A stretch of DNA of 64,000 nt from Prochilodus magdalenae (Eukaryota > Chordata > Actinopteri > Characiformes > Prochilodontidae): assembly GCA_024036415.1 (NCBI GenBank), contig JAMWET010000021.1:62001-126000 (forward strand). The letters run 5' to 3'. The translations under genes were made by a program, and so were the position numbers. Shown piece by piece: positions 1 through 12,750 of the stretch; position 1 is the first letter of the stretch; the number at the start of each line of letters is the position of its first letter. The notes below the pieces were generated by a model. That model was given only the letters and a program-made list of their open reading frames with translations, ran no database searches and was not told where the DNA came from.

Positions 1-2733
1 TGAATTATTAAACACAGCTCGAGGAAGGCAGTTAATCCAGCGTTATATATAATGCCATATCAGTTTAAAACAACTTTGAATACAGAGAGTTGTTGAAAAT
101 TCTCTAATAAAGGTAGAATTGTATACGCCACTAAAAAGTCCCCGGGTTCCACACATTGCATCCCATACTTTACTTTGTGACTAGACTATTTCCATTTCAT
201 ACTAACATTTGGGTCAATTTCTATTGGTCGTTTCACCATGAGATTTACACACAAGCTTAGGAGCAACGGGTAAAACAAATTTTGTAAAAAGGTCATCAGA
301 TCCAACCATTTCCATGATTAGAAATCTCTCTTACTCTCTAAATATCTCTGGCACTCCTCCTACATGGAACAAGTCAGCAATGCAACAGCACAGGCCATCA
401 AAGATGCAATGCAAAAAACAGCCTCCTCCAATCTGCAGTAGAATTTAATTTGGTCTGTCAAATATAAATTACAATTGAGTTTGGTGCATAAAAGTACACA
501 GGTGGAGAAAGAAGACTTCCTGGAAAAAAACAAACGAGAACACTCCGATAAAGGTGGCACATGAGCCTTTTAAAAGCAAAGAGATACTGAGCCGATGGTA
601 AAAGTGCCTACTAGAGAGCGTGCTTAATTCTGAGCCATTGCAACATATTTAGTATACACACACCATTTACTAGCAACTGTATTTAACTGTTAATGCTGTT
701 AAACTTTGTGCTGTTAATGAACTACTATGTTGCCCGTTTGTACACTCTGATGACCTCACAATTTCAAAATATATTCTCCATATATTTTTTGGGGGGTTCA
801 AATTAGGAGTTGGGCCATGCAAGCATCTTCACTTACTTTTTCAGAAACCAGCCTTCAGTCTTCAGGAGTATTGTATGGTATACAGAAACAGGTAGGCACT
901 GTTTTTTTTCACTTGCTATGCATGTCTCAAGTGACAGTTGGCTTCCCTTTTACCTCCTATAACGGTAGTCTAAGAGTATGTTGTAATAGCTTAGGTGGCA
1001 CACCTGTCCTGGGCCAATTAGTTGTGGTTCCACAAATGTTTCATTTACATACCAGTGAGCCACATATACTGACAGGGATATTAGGGTCTTTGCAAGAGCT
1101 CCGTAGTTTTTTTCATAATGTTGTTTCTAAAAAAGCTCTGTCCTTCTTTTTACAGCTAATTTACCTCATTTGAATGCTTTCCCTGTAGATTTTTTAGGGG
1201 ACTGGCTCAAAGAAAAAACTGTTATGTGTCACAATCACAATCTGTCAAATCATTCTAGTTGTAATATCATATATAAAGTCAGTTATGTTCAGTAATATAC
1301 AGGAGCAGCAAAAATCCTAAAATAAAATGAAAAATTTATTTACAACAGCTAAAATAAATAAACAAAACTTGACAGCGGTTTTACACAGTGTGCAAATCGT
1401 CTGGCAGCAGGGGTTGTCTGGTCCCATGGCTACTTACATACATTAACTGAGAGTTTACATATCACCTCATTTGTCTTCAGTTTGAGAGACAAGTTACAGT
1501 TTACCAGGCACATTTTCAAATTTGCATATATATCTTATGATGTATTGAAAATCTTATCAGAGGTATATTAGGCATAGTTACAGAGGCTAGGCTATAAAGG
1601 ACCAACTGGAATCAATCATGCAGCAGCTCTCGTTATTTGGGAATGCTAGTGTCAACGGACCAGCATAAAGCTACAGAACTAGCCTTAGAGTTGTGTTTTA
1701 ACATTTCTGTATGCCGGTTCTGAGATATTTCAGTAAAGCTGAGGTATGAACCAGAACATTGACTTGTCCAAGTCAGATTTTCGTCTATAAATTATGAGAT
1801 CGAGGGTCCAAAAGGTAAACCCTTTCTAGTGTGATGGACCTCAACAGCTTGTTTTCCTCTGAAGTCTCCCTTGTGTTATGTAGTTCTGACTTTGCTTAAC
1901 TGTCAAGTTGAGGAACCAAAAGTTGCTGGTTACATATTTCTCTGACTAGCTTACACTCCAGTCCTCTCATCTGAACCTCTCCAATGAATAAATTCACGGA
2001 TATATTCAGCTTCACTCTGCATGGAACTAACAGAGTCAAACTTCCAAGCAACCAATCGAGCCAAACTTCCGAACAACCAACTGAGCCACTTCCAAACAAG
2101 CAACGAGCCAAGAAACAGTCAAGTTGCAGACAAGCACAAATCTTACTTGTCTTTGACAAGGATTTCAGTAAAGTGTTCCTTTTACACATGTTCAAATGCG
2201 TCCAGAAGAACATAAGAAAAGGATGATTGAATACCTGTTGATCAGAACACCACTCGTAGGCTGAATGGACTCTTTACTTGTGGCTTGCTGGTAGACACCA
2301 TTGCCACACGGTCTAGGAGTTATCGGTTGTAATCCCAGTCTGGATCCCCATGCTGCAGTTGTCAGCTGGAGTCACCTACTGGAGGGAGACCTAAGGCTTG
2401 TTGATACCAGAGAAAGGCCAAAGGGTGATATAACCCCAGTGCTCCCTGGGACCTTCAACAGGTAGATAGGGTTAGAAAAGGTTATGGAGCATAAACAAGG
2501 CAAAACACTCTGTATTAATTTAAACATACAGGTCTGAAGTTTTAAATCTGTCACACTCACTTTGAGCTCCTCCCAGAAGAAAGACCACTTCTGTGTTCCA
2601 TTTCTGCATCTCCTTATGGTATTGCTCTCTTTTGCTCTCACCATCACCCACTGGTACCACAAGCAAGGTAGAGACTAGGCCAGAATTCAACAAGTAACCC
2701 CTACCGTAAACAAAAACGTTACACCAGTTTTGA

Positions 2734-2747
2734 CCAGCAGGTGGCGG
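2734..2747 (+). promoter_or_regulatory. CTCF-like motif
   Basis: The 14 bases CCAGCAGGTGGCGG fit the vertebrate CTCF core CCASYAGRKGGCRS at every position. It lies about 1.7 kb beyond the 3' end of receptor gene A, at the left edge of the receptor cluster. Occupancy cannot be judged from sequence. Confidence 0.45.
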
Positions 2748-3119
2748 ATGTTTTCGTTTTACCTTTTGGGGCCCAAGCGGAAAAAAATACTAGTGACAAA
2801 CAGTTAGTATGCTAATTTGCGTTGACCACAGTTGGGCAGTCCAATTGAATAGACAACCAATTCAGAGGCAACTACAGAACTGTGTAAAGGCTCACAAACC
2901 TCATTACAGCTATTACCTCAAAGTGTTGGTCATTCTGTCCAGATAGATAGATGGAATGACAGATGGATAGATTGGTTAAGAGTCGATCTGTACCTCGAGC
3001 CATTCGAGCCCTTTTCATCTCTCTAGGTATGAACACTGGGTTGGGTTGCCAGGTAGTGCACTTTTGCTTTATATATATTTCTGTTGATTGATCTATCTAG
3101 ATATCAGCGCTGGCCCATG

Positions 3120-3256
3120 TTCGGGCAGTGTCTGAGCTTATGGTAAGTTTTAGACTCTAACATTCCTGTACTAGCTGGAATATTATCCAACGGAACACTA
3201 AGCACAGCTGTACGTCGCTCTGGATAAGAGCGTCTGCTAAATGCCTTAAATGTAAA
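3120..3256 (+). repeat. SINE 3' tail fragment
   Basis: The stretch at about 3215-3256 carries the common teleost SINE ending built on 'ctctggataagagcgtctg' followed by a 'ctaaatg..taaatgtaaat' tail. The same ending closes the element at 63222-63597. No tRNA-like head is clear here, so this is a truncated or diverged copy. Confidence 0.55.
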
Positions 3257-4146
3257 TACTGTAGATAGATCGATCGATGGAAAGATTTATTATTTATTAT
3301 TTTGTTATATAGTCTTCAATGTTTGGTAATGCCTCAGCTTTAATTATTGATCATATTTCTCATATTTCTTATTTTAATGAAAAGCGATTTTAATTATTAC
3401 AGTCAACTATATTAATGTAAAAAAGGTATGCCATTGAAATCAAATTTTAGAAATCAGGTTACTTTTAATAAAAATAAGCAATTTTACATTTAACAGAATA
3501 GGATAGCCCTGCTACCAAAAAAAAAAAAAAAACCTGACAATGTACCAAAACCACACACAAAAAACACCCAAGCAAACCCACATACTACTTAAAACAGCAA
3601 TAGTTTGTTTCCAGTAATAAGCAACAAAATAGACTGACATCAAAAATAAATCCCAAAGGATCACACTGGTAAACACTGAAAGTGAAACAGGAACATTGTA
3701 ATGGAATGTTGAGAACTGCTTTCAATAGCTTGCACATTATTGGGGCTGAGGTACAGAGAATGATGCAACACTGTGGAACAGTTAACAGCGTAATGATGTG
3801 TCTTTTGGTGAAAGACCATGACGTTTTCCAGTTCTACACACAATGTCCACTTGTCACTTGTGTCTACGCTGCTCCTCTCTGGAATGAGATACTTGGCTCA
3901 TGTGATGGAGTATTCATTTGGAAGACTACTGCAGTGTACCCGCTGCTATTAGGTCCTTCAGTTGCAGATGAACCTGCCATGATAAACAAAGGAAGGTCAG
4001 TAGGACCATCATATCAGGCAGAGAGAACCACAAGTCAGGGCTTAAAAGCAAAACTAAAACACCACATAATGAAAAGAATCACAGCACATGCAGTAATGAT
4101 GTTCCTGGAATAGTGAGAATTCTTTGCATGCCTGTTTCTGCTTATA

Positions 4147-4152
4147 TTTATT
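4147..4152 (-). terminator. Candidate polyadenylation signal of gene A
   Basis: The minus strand reads AATAAA here, about 275 nt after the gene A stop codon (4427-4429). It is the first canonical hexamer I see downstream. Assignment is by position only. Confidence 0.35.
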
Positions 4153-4426
4153 GTATGTAATTACAATTAACAAAAGATATAAAAAGTGTAAACAACACTA
4201 TATGGGGATGAGTTTAAGCAATACACCCTGCACTTTTTCCTGGTTGCATTATGAGGTTATTTTTGGAGACATCACTGGAAAACCCTACTTTTCCCATTTG
4301 CAGTTAGTTGAACATTTATGAAACATAAACAGCCAAAGCTTTAGAATGACTCAGCTAAGCTTTTACAGCAACTAGACACATAAAGAAAACAGATAGCCAT
4401 AGCATAACAGCAGCAGGTTTTAAAAC

Positions 4427-5784
4427 CTACAAACCTTGTTGCCTTGTCCTCTTTATGCAGTACCAAACAAAAACAGCAAGTACCACAGTAGCAGCAATCA
4501 CTACAACAGGTATTAAAATCCCAGTCAGCAATGTAAATGTTGCACCTGCAAAAAATAAAATAGATAGAAAATTTTCATTTGCTTTAAATACCCAAGATTT
4601 ATTTAACTTTACAAAACTTTAAGCAAATGTGTTTTCTTTTAAACAAAGTCATAATGGTTTTAACGTACCTGCTTTATAACAGAGCTCTGTAAAATTGAGT
4701 TGGGTTGTTTGGCTGCTAACAGGATTAGCAGCAACACAGATGTAAGTAGAGTTCGGGTGGGTTTCATTCAGAGGAAGATAAAGAGGTTCACTTGAATTTG
4801 GGCTAGTGATGGTGGAGATTATCTCTTCTCCTTCATACCAGGACAAATTCACATCCTTCCCATTTTCCACAGAGCACAGAGGAGAACATGGCTCTGATGT
4901 GTGCCTTTCGTTCCGACATATGATTGGTGCAGATACTGGAGCTATAAAATACCAAAAGACCATAATAAATTAGCATAGCAGATCAATACAATCTCTAACT
5001 ATGCCACTGTGCCAAAATACTAACACTGATTCATCTAAACTCAACACCTACACCCCCTAACACACTGATCATGAAACAGCTTACTGGTGCTTTATTAACC
5101 TCTAAGAACCACATAAACCAAAGCACTGTACACCAGTGACAGTACAGATATACTGTTATATAAGCATGTAGTAAATGATGATGGAACAGAAATCTGAAAC
5201 TACAGTCACTAATAATGAAGAAGAAGTGAAATAGGCTCTGTAGAACTCTACTGGAACTGCTGTTAGCTAGATTTAGTTTAGGCCTTACTGATATTCCTTC
5301 CTATGGCTCATTAACAGCATGATCGATAAGCACTACATCAGACTTATGCCTGTGTGCTGGTGTTCATGGTGTTAGGAGCTCATCTGTAAGCGTAACGTGT
5401 TCTGCATTACTAGTGTTCCTGGTGTGGTATCTTATATTTACTCACCATACACATCAATCCTGTATCTCTGAATTGAAGGGTGTTTGGTATTGATAAGTAG
5501 TTTATAAACTCCAGAATCTTCTCTGCTGATGTGTCTGATGGTTAAAGATCCACTGGTTCTGTTCAGCTGCAGTCTGTCTCTGAATCTGTCTATGTAATAG
5601 TCTGTAATAATCTCTCCTCCAATGATCTGACTGTTCACTATCCTTATATCCACATCCTCAGGTCTATAGAACCACAGTATCTGAGCATCACTCGGGACTC
5701 CAGTTCCTCCAGTATGGATGGTTACAGTGTTTCCCTCCAGCTCCAGCAGTCCTATAACCTCTTCTCCAGCTACACACAGCAGAC
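4427..5784 (-). CDS. CD2/SLAM-like Ig receptor, gene A (5' incomplete)
   Basis: Three exons in transcription order: V-type Ig 5784-5446, C2-type Ig 4941-4669, transmembrane and tail 4545-4427, with stop TAG at 4427-4429. Boundaries are GT-AG and all phase 1. The V domain has EGNTVTIHTG, RFRDRLQL, SGSLTIRHISREDSGVYKL and no core cysteines. The C2 domain has CSPLCSVENGKDVNLSWY, YICVAANPVS and ends at ELC, so it carries the four-cysteine pattern of CD2/SLAM membrane-proximal domains. Known family members are leukocyte surface adhesion and signalling receptors. The transmembrane segment is purely hydrophobic and the tail is about 11 residues (KRTRQQGL at its end), with no ITSM or ITIM. I did not find a signal exon between 5785 and 10000. 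It may be distant, diverged or lost, so the gene may be a pseudogene or use a remote first exon. Confidence 0.75.
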
Positions 5785-7140
5785 CTGAAACAATGTATAT
5801 GGATTATATTAGTCTGTATACACATAACATCCTACAGAAGGTCAGGTAAGTTCTGAAGCCACTATCACAGATTGTTACCATCGGTCCATCAGACTGCTTT
5901 CCACATAATATTAAGTTATCTGATCCACATTTACACCAGTACCTAGATTTACACCTCCGCTGTAAAGGATGAATGGTGAAAGGGCTCAAGTGTTGCATAT
6001 TCCAAAGCATGATTAGAAATACATATTTAATTTTTTTTATCTTTTCATGCACATATGTATTATATTGCATTGTTTATAAATAAACAGAACATATACACAC
6101 ATATCTAAATTGATGTTGATAGTAATCTTAAAGATTCTACAGACTTACACTTCATCAGTTCCAACTGATGAAATGCCTAAAACAACATGCTGATATACCA
6201 GATTTACTCTTGATGTATAACAGTATTGTATTTCTGTCATATCACCACCTCTAATATAATTTAATTGGGCAAATACTTTTATCTGTGTTTAGCCCAGTTT
6301 AAAAGCTTTAGTTCCCCTTTGAGTTTAGTGAATATTCATGATGAACAGGCCAATAGAACTGGCTGAAAACTTCTTAGAAAAATTATTTACTGTTTCTTGT
6401 GGAATATATACAGATATATGGATAGAAATTAAATGTTACAGACTTACACTGAACTGTAGTTCATTTATTTATTCTCTGACTGTCCTCTGAAGTTAGCTTG
6501 GTTTTAGTGTTAGGCTAATTTTTAGACTAAGTTATTCAATGAAAATAAAAAAATACATTCAGTGTGCTTCTTCTCACTAGTCAGTAAGTCAGTGCACCCT
6601 GAGCTGCTTCACTGCTGGTCATAAGATTATAGTAGCCAGGTATCAACTTCCTCAACTTCAACTTCCTTTACAGGGCAAACTGGAACGCAGGTTGCTGGAA
6701 CATGTAATGCTTCGTCCTGGATAATGGGGGAGAACCTTCGGGGTAGCCATGTGGAGAGGTGTTAGCAGAAGCACTTGAGCCACACAGACGTTAGTGCTGT
6801 ACTCTGATATACTTGTTTATTCACGGTTACTATCTGAAATCAGTCTCCCGGTCACAACGGTCCACTTATACATAAGTTTGACTGTAGTTAAGCTCTAGCA
6901 TTACAGAGTGCAGACAAATAAAAGACGAGAATGGTAGGAAAACCGTTAAACACCACCTCTCTTCTCCACTCTGCTCTCTTATTCTGCAAAGGCCACACAC
7001 AGAAATATGCAAATATAATGCCCCTTTCTTAAAGACACAGCATAAAGTCCTGCAATCTAAGGTACCATCTTGCAAGTCGCCCAGTAAGATTAGGACAAGA
7101 CATATAGCCATCTCAAGCTACCCTGATCGCTGAAAACAGT
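5785..7140. other. Upstream of gene A; possible LTR
   Basis: No signal-peptide exon is visible here. At about 6700-7000 the minus strand has an AATAAA followed by a stretch ending near TCTGCTAACA. That could be the 3' LTR of the gypsy remnant whose pol lies at 7260-8460, but I could not confirm a matching second LTR. Confidence 0.3.
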
Positions 7141-7143
7141 CAC

Positions 7144-7148
<5 letters not shown>

Positions 7149-7239
<91 letters not shown>
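7149..7239. repeat. (TA)n microsatellite
   Basis: About 45 uninterrupted TA dinucleotides. It abuts the 3' side of the gypsy pol remnant and creates false open frames of alternating Tyr and Ile. Confidence 0.95.
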
Positions 7240-7240
<1 letters not shown>

Positions 7241-7259
7241 TCTGAAATGGCAGACTGGC

Positions 7260-8460
7260 AGTCATGGTCCCCATGGTGTAAAGGCACATCATTCCTTGTG
7301 AGCGCAAAAACTGTCTGACCTCCTTCACATTCTTTGGGGTTTTGAACTCCACCATAGCTCTAACCTTGGAGGGATCTGGCAGAATGCCATCTGGCAGAAT
7401 GCCATCTGGCTGGACTCATTAGCCAGGGAAAAAAGTTCACTCCTGCAAAACTGGCACTTGCTCAGGTTAAGTAATAAGCCAGCAGAACGAAGTCGAGCAA
7501 AGACTTCACTGAGGTCTTTCAAATGCTGTTTGAAAGTTGGCAAAGCAATGACAATGTCGTCAAGATACATGGCACAAATTTTGTAAATAAGACCAGCCAG
7601 AACTGTATTCATAAACCTCTGAAAAGTTGCCGGTGCATTGCTCAAACCAAAAGCGAGAACCCTCAATCTGGTACAGCCCACAGTATGAAATCAAAGCAGT
7701 CTTAGACCTTGAACCCTCTTCCACTGCCACCTGCCTGTACCTACGTGCTAGGGCAATGGTAAAGAAAAATTTTCCCCGGGACAAGAAATTCACCCTTGGG
7801 AGGGGATAGAGTCCCTGAGCTGGTTCAGACCCCTGTAATCAACGCAGAACCTTGGCTCACTACAAGGCTTTTTCACAATAACAACAGGGGCAGCCCATGG
7901 GCCATAAGAAGGTTCAATAATTCCCTCTTTAAGCATCTTTTGTTTTGTTTTTTTTACAGGTGATGTGCGATACGGTGGGAGGCTGATGGGCCTACCATTG
8001 CCAGTGTCAATGGTATGCTCTGCTAAAGATATGCGGCCAAGGGGACAATGAAGCTCATGAGCACAAATGAAACAATGTGTGTGCCATAGAGCACCACTCT
8101 ATATCTCTCCAGCGTATGTTTACAAATAAGATCAATCTGTTCCTGCTCAGGAGGTGCACTTGGCAATTTATTACTCACTAAGTATGTGCGCCACAATTGT
8201 AGGAAGTGGTTCTTCGAGTGCCTGAACACGATCAAGAATGCTTCTCTTAACTCCCTCTTTAGACAGGAAACGTGGCAGCTCAAGGAAAGCTTGTGCATCT
8301 GTTAACTCATAGACTGAGGCCACTCATCCAGCTGTACTTTGTCATCCCCTGCAAACACAGGAGGCTCCAATTTCGATTGGTGTAGAACAGAAGCAAGAAT
8401 TCTAGAGGTGCTGCTAAAATCTACAGAGTTGGTTGTAAGAAAGGAAGATGCACTGTTAGA
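7260..8460 (-). mobile_element. Ty3/gypsy retrotransposon pol remnant
   Basis: On the minus strand several frames, broken by frameshifts and stops, recall Ty3/gypsy reverse transcriptase. In order they include LKEGIIEPSYGPWAAPVV and CVDYRGLNQL (about 7940-7810), FGLSNAPATFQRFMN and the catalytic YLDDI (about 7650-7550), then HLKDLSEVFARLRSAGL. Upstream, about 8460-8000, a poorly preserved segment probably belongs to the protease-RT junction. The short duplicated CQMAFCQMAF stretch near 7385-7410 is a small tandem duplication. The element is decayed and cannot encode an intact polyprotein. It lies between gene A and the large repeat gap. Confidence 0.8.
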
Positions 8461-8920
8461 CAGTGGTACCTGGACTGTCATCCTGGCCGCTGAAGTCTGG
8501 GAAAGGTAGATGAGCAGGGAGTGACTCTGCCTACATGAGTATGGAGAGCGACAGGTTTGTCTGTAGCCATGCTAATTGCCTGGCTCCATTGTTCGAGTAA
8601 GCTTTTCTGTAGCCTTAGTTTACTGTGCACTGTAGTATAAATGCAGAAATCAAATGTAGCCAAACAAAAACAGCCTGTGTTTGTCCAACCCCAGTTGAAA
8701 ACATGCAGTTTACCCAATAGCAATCTGGCTATAGTAATAAATCAATAACAACCTTAATTGTTATCAAAACACAGTGCTCAAATGTACAAGATTTGTTTTA
8801 ACAAAAGCTCTATACAGCTAGATCCGCTCAGAGCAGTTCAGGTTAACTAGGATTCTTTTTTCTTTTCTTCAATTAACATAAGTTCAGCTCTATGAAAACA
8901 CAAGCCAAAAACGAGTGTTG

Positions 8921-9015
8921 GAGTTCGCCGCTGGGAAAAAAAACACAACAGCGTTCACCACCAGGAACTGAACATGTGAACATGCTGTTGTGTTTTTTTT
9001 CCCAGCGGCGAACTC
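8921..9015. repeat. Perfect 32-bp inverted repeat (hairpin)
   Basis: The arm at 8921-8952, starting gagttcgccgctggg, has an exact reverse complement at 8984-9015. The spacer is 31 nt and itself holds a shorter pair, gttcac and gtgaac. Each arm includes an 8-base A or T run. Either strand could fold into a long stem when transcribed. Open frames across it are by-products of the palindrome. Confidence 0.9.
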
Positions 9016-9469
9016 ACACAGGGAAAGAATACACCCAGCGAGAGAAAGAGAGACGGGGCGAGGGAGGGGTCCTCTCAGCCACTGGACAGCCACTGAAAGG
9101 TCACAGAAGACAGATAAATTAAGCAAACAAAGTCACTGAGAAACAGCGTCCGATAACTGTTTGTCTCGATTAGACAGAATTCTAGCAATCGAGGTAGATC
9201 GATAACTTTCTTGTGTGCATATTTTGTCCTTCACACAGACAACGTTCTTTATCTATCCTCATTGTCCTGTATATGTAAGAACTGAACCAGGACAGAATAA
9301 TAGAGGGTCGTTCTAGAGTTCTAGTCAGGTATCCGGTTCCCATAGATGTATATATTTGTGATCAGATGGTACATTAATTTTGCCACCTAGGTTTTGAACT
9401 CAGGACGGGTAATTTACCAGAGAAGCGGCTAAGACTAGAAAGTCTTAATTTGGGCATGAGAAAGTTGTC

Positions 9470-12400
9470 TAAAGTAATTTTTCCCAAGGTGAAGTTGAAG
9501 CATAAACCAACCAACCGGTAGCAGCCGCAGCGTGGGTAGCAGGGGCAGCGCGGAGGTGACAGGCTGACAGAACGCACCTCAAGGAGACAGTTCCTCTCCC
9601 TAACCAACCCTTTAACACTACCATATCTAGAACACATGTTTTCTCTTTATCTAGAACTACACACTCACTGACGAACTGCAGAACCGATACGTTAAAAAGC
9701 AGCACTCACAGCAGAACCTCCAAACAGGAATCTGAAAAGTTCTTCGAGTAGCGCTCTCCGGCATCTTCCTGCATGTCATAAAGCCACATATCTCTCTCTG
9801 TATACTGCTGCGGTACTCAGCTCAGCTCAGCTCAGCTCAACTCCGCTCTGAACAGCACTCCAAACCAAATAAAAAAAAAGGAAAACGCAGCTGCACAAGC
9901 TCGCGCTTACATGAATAGCCCCCAACTTCCTCCGCCTTGACCTCCCTAACTGCTGCATGAGTCAGACGCTGAGTAGACAAATAAGCAGCGAGGAAAAAAA
10001 GGGGGGAAGCGTGGCCTAACTTTTCCACCAGCAGGTACACACTACAAGTCCTGTAATATAATGCGCGCAGCCGATTATAAGAAATTCCCTAGTAACGTAC
10101 ATTTATATAGATACCTCAGTGACGTAGACTATCAAACGCAAACTCCTCATTATCACACATGATGAAGGCTACACTATCCTGCTCTACATATTACAAAACA
10201 AATTAAATCCTTATACATGAACATAATGTGCATGAAATTTGCATACATTAACTACAGAAATATGACGGATTCAGGTACTGTTCAGACTTACTAAATACAC
10301 TGACTGTTGTGTCTTGTATATATGCCTGGTCATATGCCACCGTAGGGCGTACGATTTTGGGGGGACAAAAACATAAACATAAAACAATGTGACGTTGTTT
10401 TAGAATCTGTACAGCTTGAAAAGAAGTAATATATCCACATGGAGCTTACAAACTGGTTTCCACTCAGTGATCAAGCAAACATTCTCTTCTTGTTTCTTTT
10501 CATTTGGCAGGTTTAACAGTTTGTTAGTAGCTTTTTTTGATCAGCGCTAACCATGAACCTCATTCCCAAAGACTTTAGTCACAAGCTCACAAGCTTACTA
10601 GGTGAAAAACCTTCAAACAGAGACATACAGAAAACAATAGAAATAAAGCAAATTACTTAGAGAAGCTACACGAAAGCTTATACAGATGTAATCAGGGGCG
10701 TGGCAGCAAATTCTGGGCCCTGTACTGTCAGTAGGCCCCTATCCATGCCCTGGGTAGTCAGGTCCACTTTTCCCCCCACTACCACGCCCATGCATGTAAT
10801 TATGCATCCTCCCTTTCATAAACCTGAACAAATACAGTGCTTATTACCATTGTAACTTATTTTAACACAGTACACTTCACAGACACACTTATTCAAACTG
10901 ACATACAGACTATAGACCCTCTCGCAGTCCAGTTCACTTAGATGAATGCAGAGAACTAACCTATCGAGCCGCACATAACCAAGCTAGCTTAGCGGCTGCG
11001 CTAATGTTTAATAGAGAAACAGTCTTTCCTTAACATCGCGTCCTACAGGCTGCCTCTCCAGATTTGTTGTAGATATATCAACTCTATACAGTGTTATCAC
11101 GAGCCCCGTTGCTGATAGCAACTCTCAGATTCTTCGAATACCACGGCAGGCGGAATCCAGCCTCCGCTCACCTCCCTCCATGTGTGGCGCTGCGCGCTGT
11201 TTTCCCACAGCGCTGCGCGTCGCTTTTTTGCGCTCTGGTCAGCGCCTAACCAGACGGGTTCTGTCCGTTTTCTTTCTGTTCCACGTCAGCAACCTCTTAT
11301 CCCTTCCTAATTAATTTAATTGATATTTATTATTATCTTTAGTTAGTTTTCTTTAGTTTAGAAAGTTTTCTCTTTTTTTCTTTTAGAAAACTAAGGTGGG
11401 GGGGGGGGGGGAGGTAGCAGGGGCAGCGGGGGGCCGCAGGGGCAGCGGGGGCGGAGGTGTCAGGCCGACAGAAAGCACATCAAGGAGACAGCCCCTCTCC
11501 CTAAACAACCCTTTAACACTACCATATCTAGAGTACATGTCTTTCCTTTATCTAGAACTACACACTCACTGACGAACTGATATGTTTATAAAAGCAGCAC
11601 TTACAGCAGAACACCCAAACAGGAATAATGTCACATATCTCTCTCTGTATACTGCTGCGAGACTCAGCTCAGCTCAACTCCGGTCTGAACCGTATTCCAA
11701 ACCAAAAGGAGGAAAAAAACGCTGCACACGCTCGCGCCTCTATGAATCGCCCTCTCCCTGGTGTAGGTTGTTGGGAGTTGACAAAAACAAGAGACGGAGG
11801 CTAACTGTTTTCACCGACACATACACACTACAACGTCAGTAATATCATGAGCCCAGCCGATTATAAGAGATTCTCTAATAATGTAGATTTATATAGATAC
11901 ATCAGTGACGTAGACCTTCAAACTCAAACTCCCTATTATCACACATGATCAAGGCTACATTATCCTGTTCTACATGTTACAATATAAATTAAATCCTTAT
12001 TCAGTATCTGAAAATGCAGCACTGTAGTGGAGAGAGCCTATATACCTTTCTACTGAGATTCCCTTTATCTAGAACTCCGCACTAATTACTGACCTGCAGA
12101 AGTGAGAGATTTATGAAAGCAGTACTTACAGCAAACAAGAGCCTGAATCCGGAAACTAACTCTCTCCGGCATCCTGTTGTTATATCTGTCCTTATACCAG
12201 ATATTCCACTTTCTCTCAGAGCAGCACAGCATGTGGAGAACACTCGCCTGTTTCTTACTGAACTGAGGCAGTGGATGTTGCTCGCTCTGCTTGACCTCCC
12301 TAACTGATGCGTGAATCATACGCTGAGTGGACCAATAAGCAGCGAGGGAAAACTGCTACGGGTGGGGCGTGGCCTAATTTCAACCAAACCTACACAAATA

Positions 12401-12750
12401 CGTCCTGTAATATAATGCGCGCAGCCGATTATAAAAAATTCCCTAGTCACGTAGATTTATACAGATACCTCAGTCACGTAGACTATCAAACGCAAACTCC
12501 TCATTATCACACATGATGAAGGCTACACTATCCTGCTCTACATATTACAAAACAAATGAAATCCTTATACATTAACATAATGTGCATGAAATTTGCATAC
12601 ATTAACTACAGAAATATGACGGATTCAGGTACTGTTCAGACTTACTAAATATACTGACTGTTGTGTCTTGTACATATATGCCTGATTCTAAACAATAAAC
12701 ACACCACGCATTATCCGTTTAGTAAGGAAACATAAACAGTAAACAGTGTC
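9470..12750. repeat. Multi-copy duplicated block, first three copies
   Basis: A block including 'gcgcgcagccgattataag' and, about 90 nt on, 'cacatgatgaaggctacac' occurs at about 10060-10213, 11851-12002 and 12416-12568, with a fourth copy at 17036-17190. An upstream companion, with 'cactaccatatctagaa' and 'actcagctcagctca', occurs near 9610-9840, 11510-11690 and 16610-16830. Copies differ by small indels and substitutions. No coding sequence with family signatures lies in the block. A CCAAT box and E-box-like bits are present, but a promoter function is unproven. Confidence 0.7.

Larger units (their letters stand above)
1..4130. other. No supported gene; repeats and AT-rich DNA
   Basis: I find no exon with family signatures on either strand. 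Short open frames here, including a 143-codon one at 3682-4113 on the plus strand, show no domain, signal peptide or splice context. Visible items are a SINE tail near 3215-3256, a CTCF-like motif at 2734-2747 and small GATA runs near 2940-2975 and 3263-3275. The right part (about 4130-4426) is probably the 3' UTR of receptor gene A, read on the minus strand. Confidence 0.5.

Noticed and set aside
3682..4113. 143-codon plus-strand open frame
   Set aside because: No domain, signal or splice context; it is near or antisense to the likely 3' UTR of gene A.
6420..6470. Candidate signal exon for gene A with donor-like 'gtgtaagtc'
   Set aside because: The short peptide from the ATG is not hydrophobic and gives no proper signal sequence.
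8892..9126. Overlapping frames on both strands
   Set aside because: They arise from the 32-bp palindrome and have no domain support.
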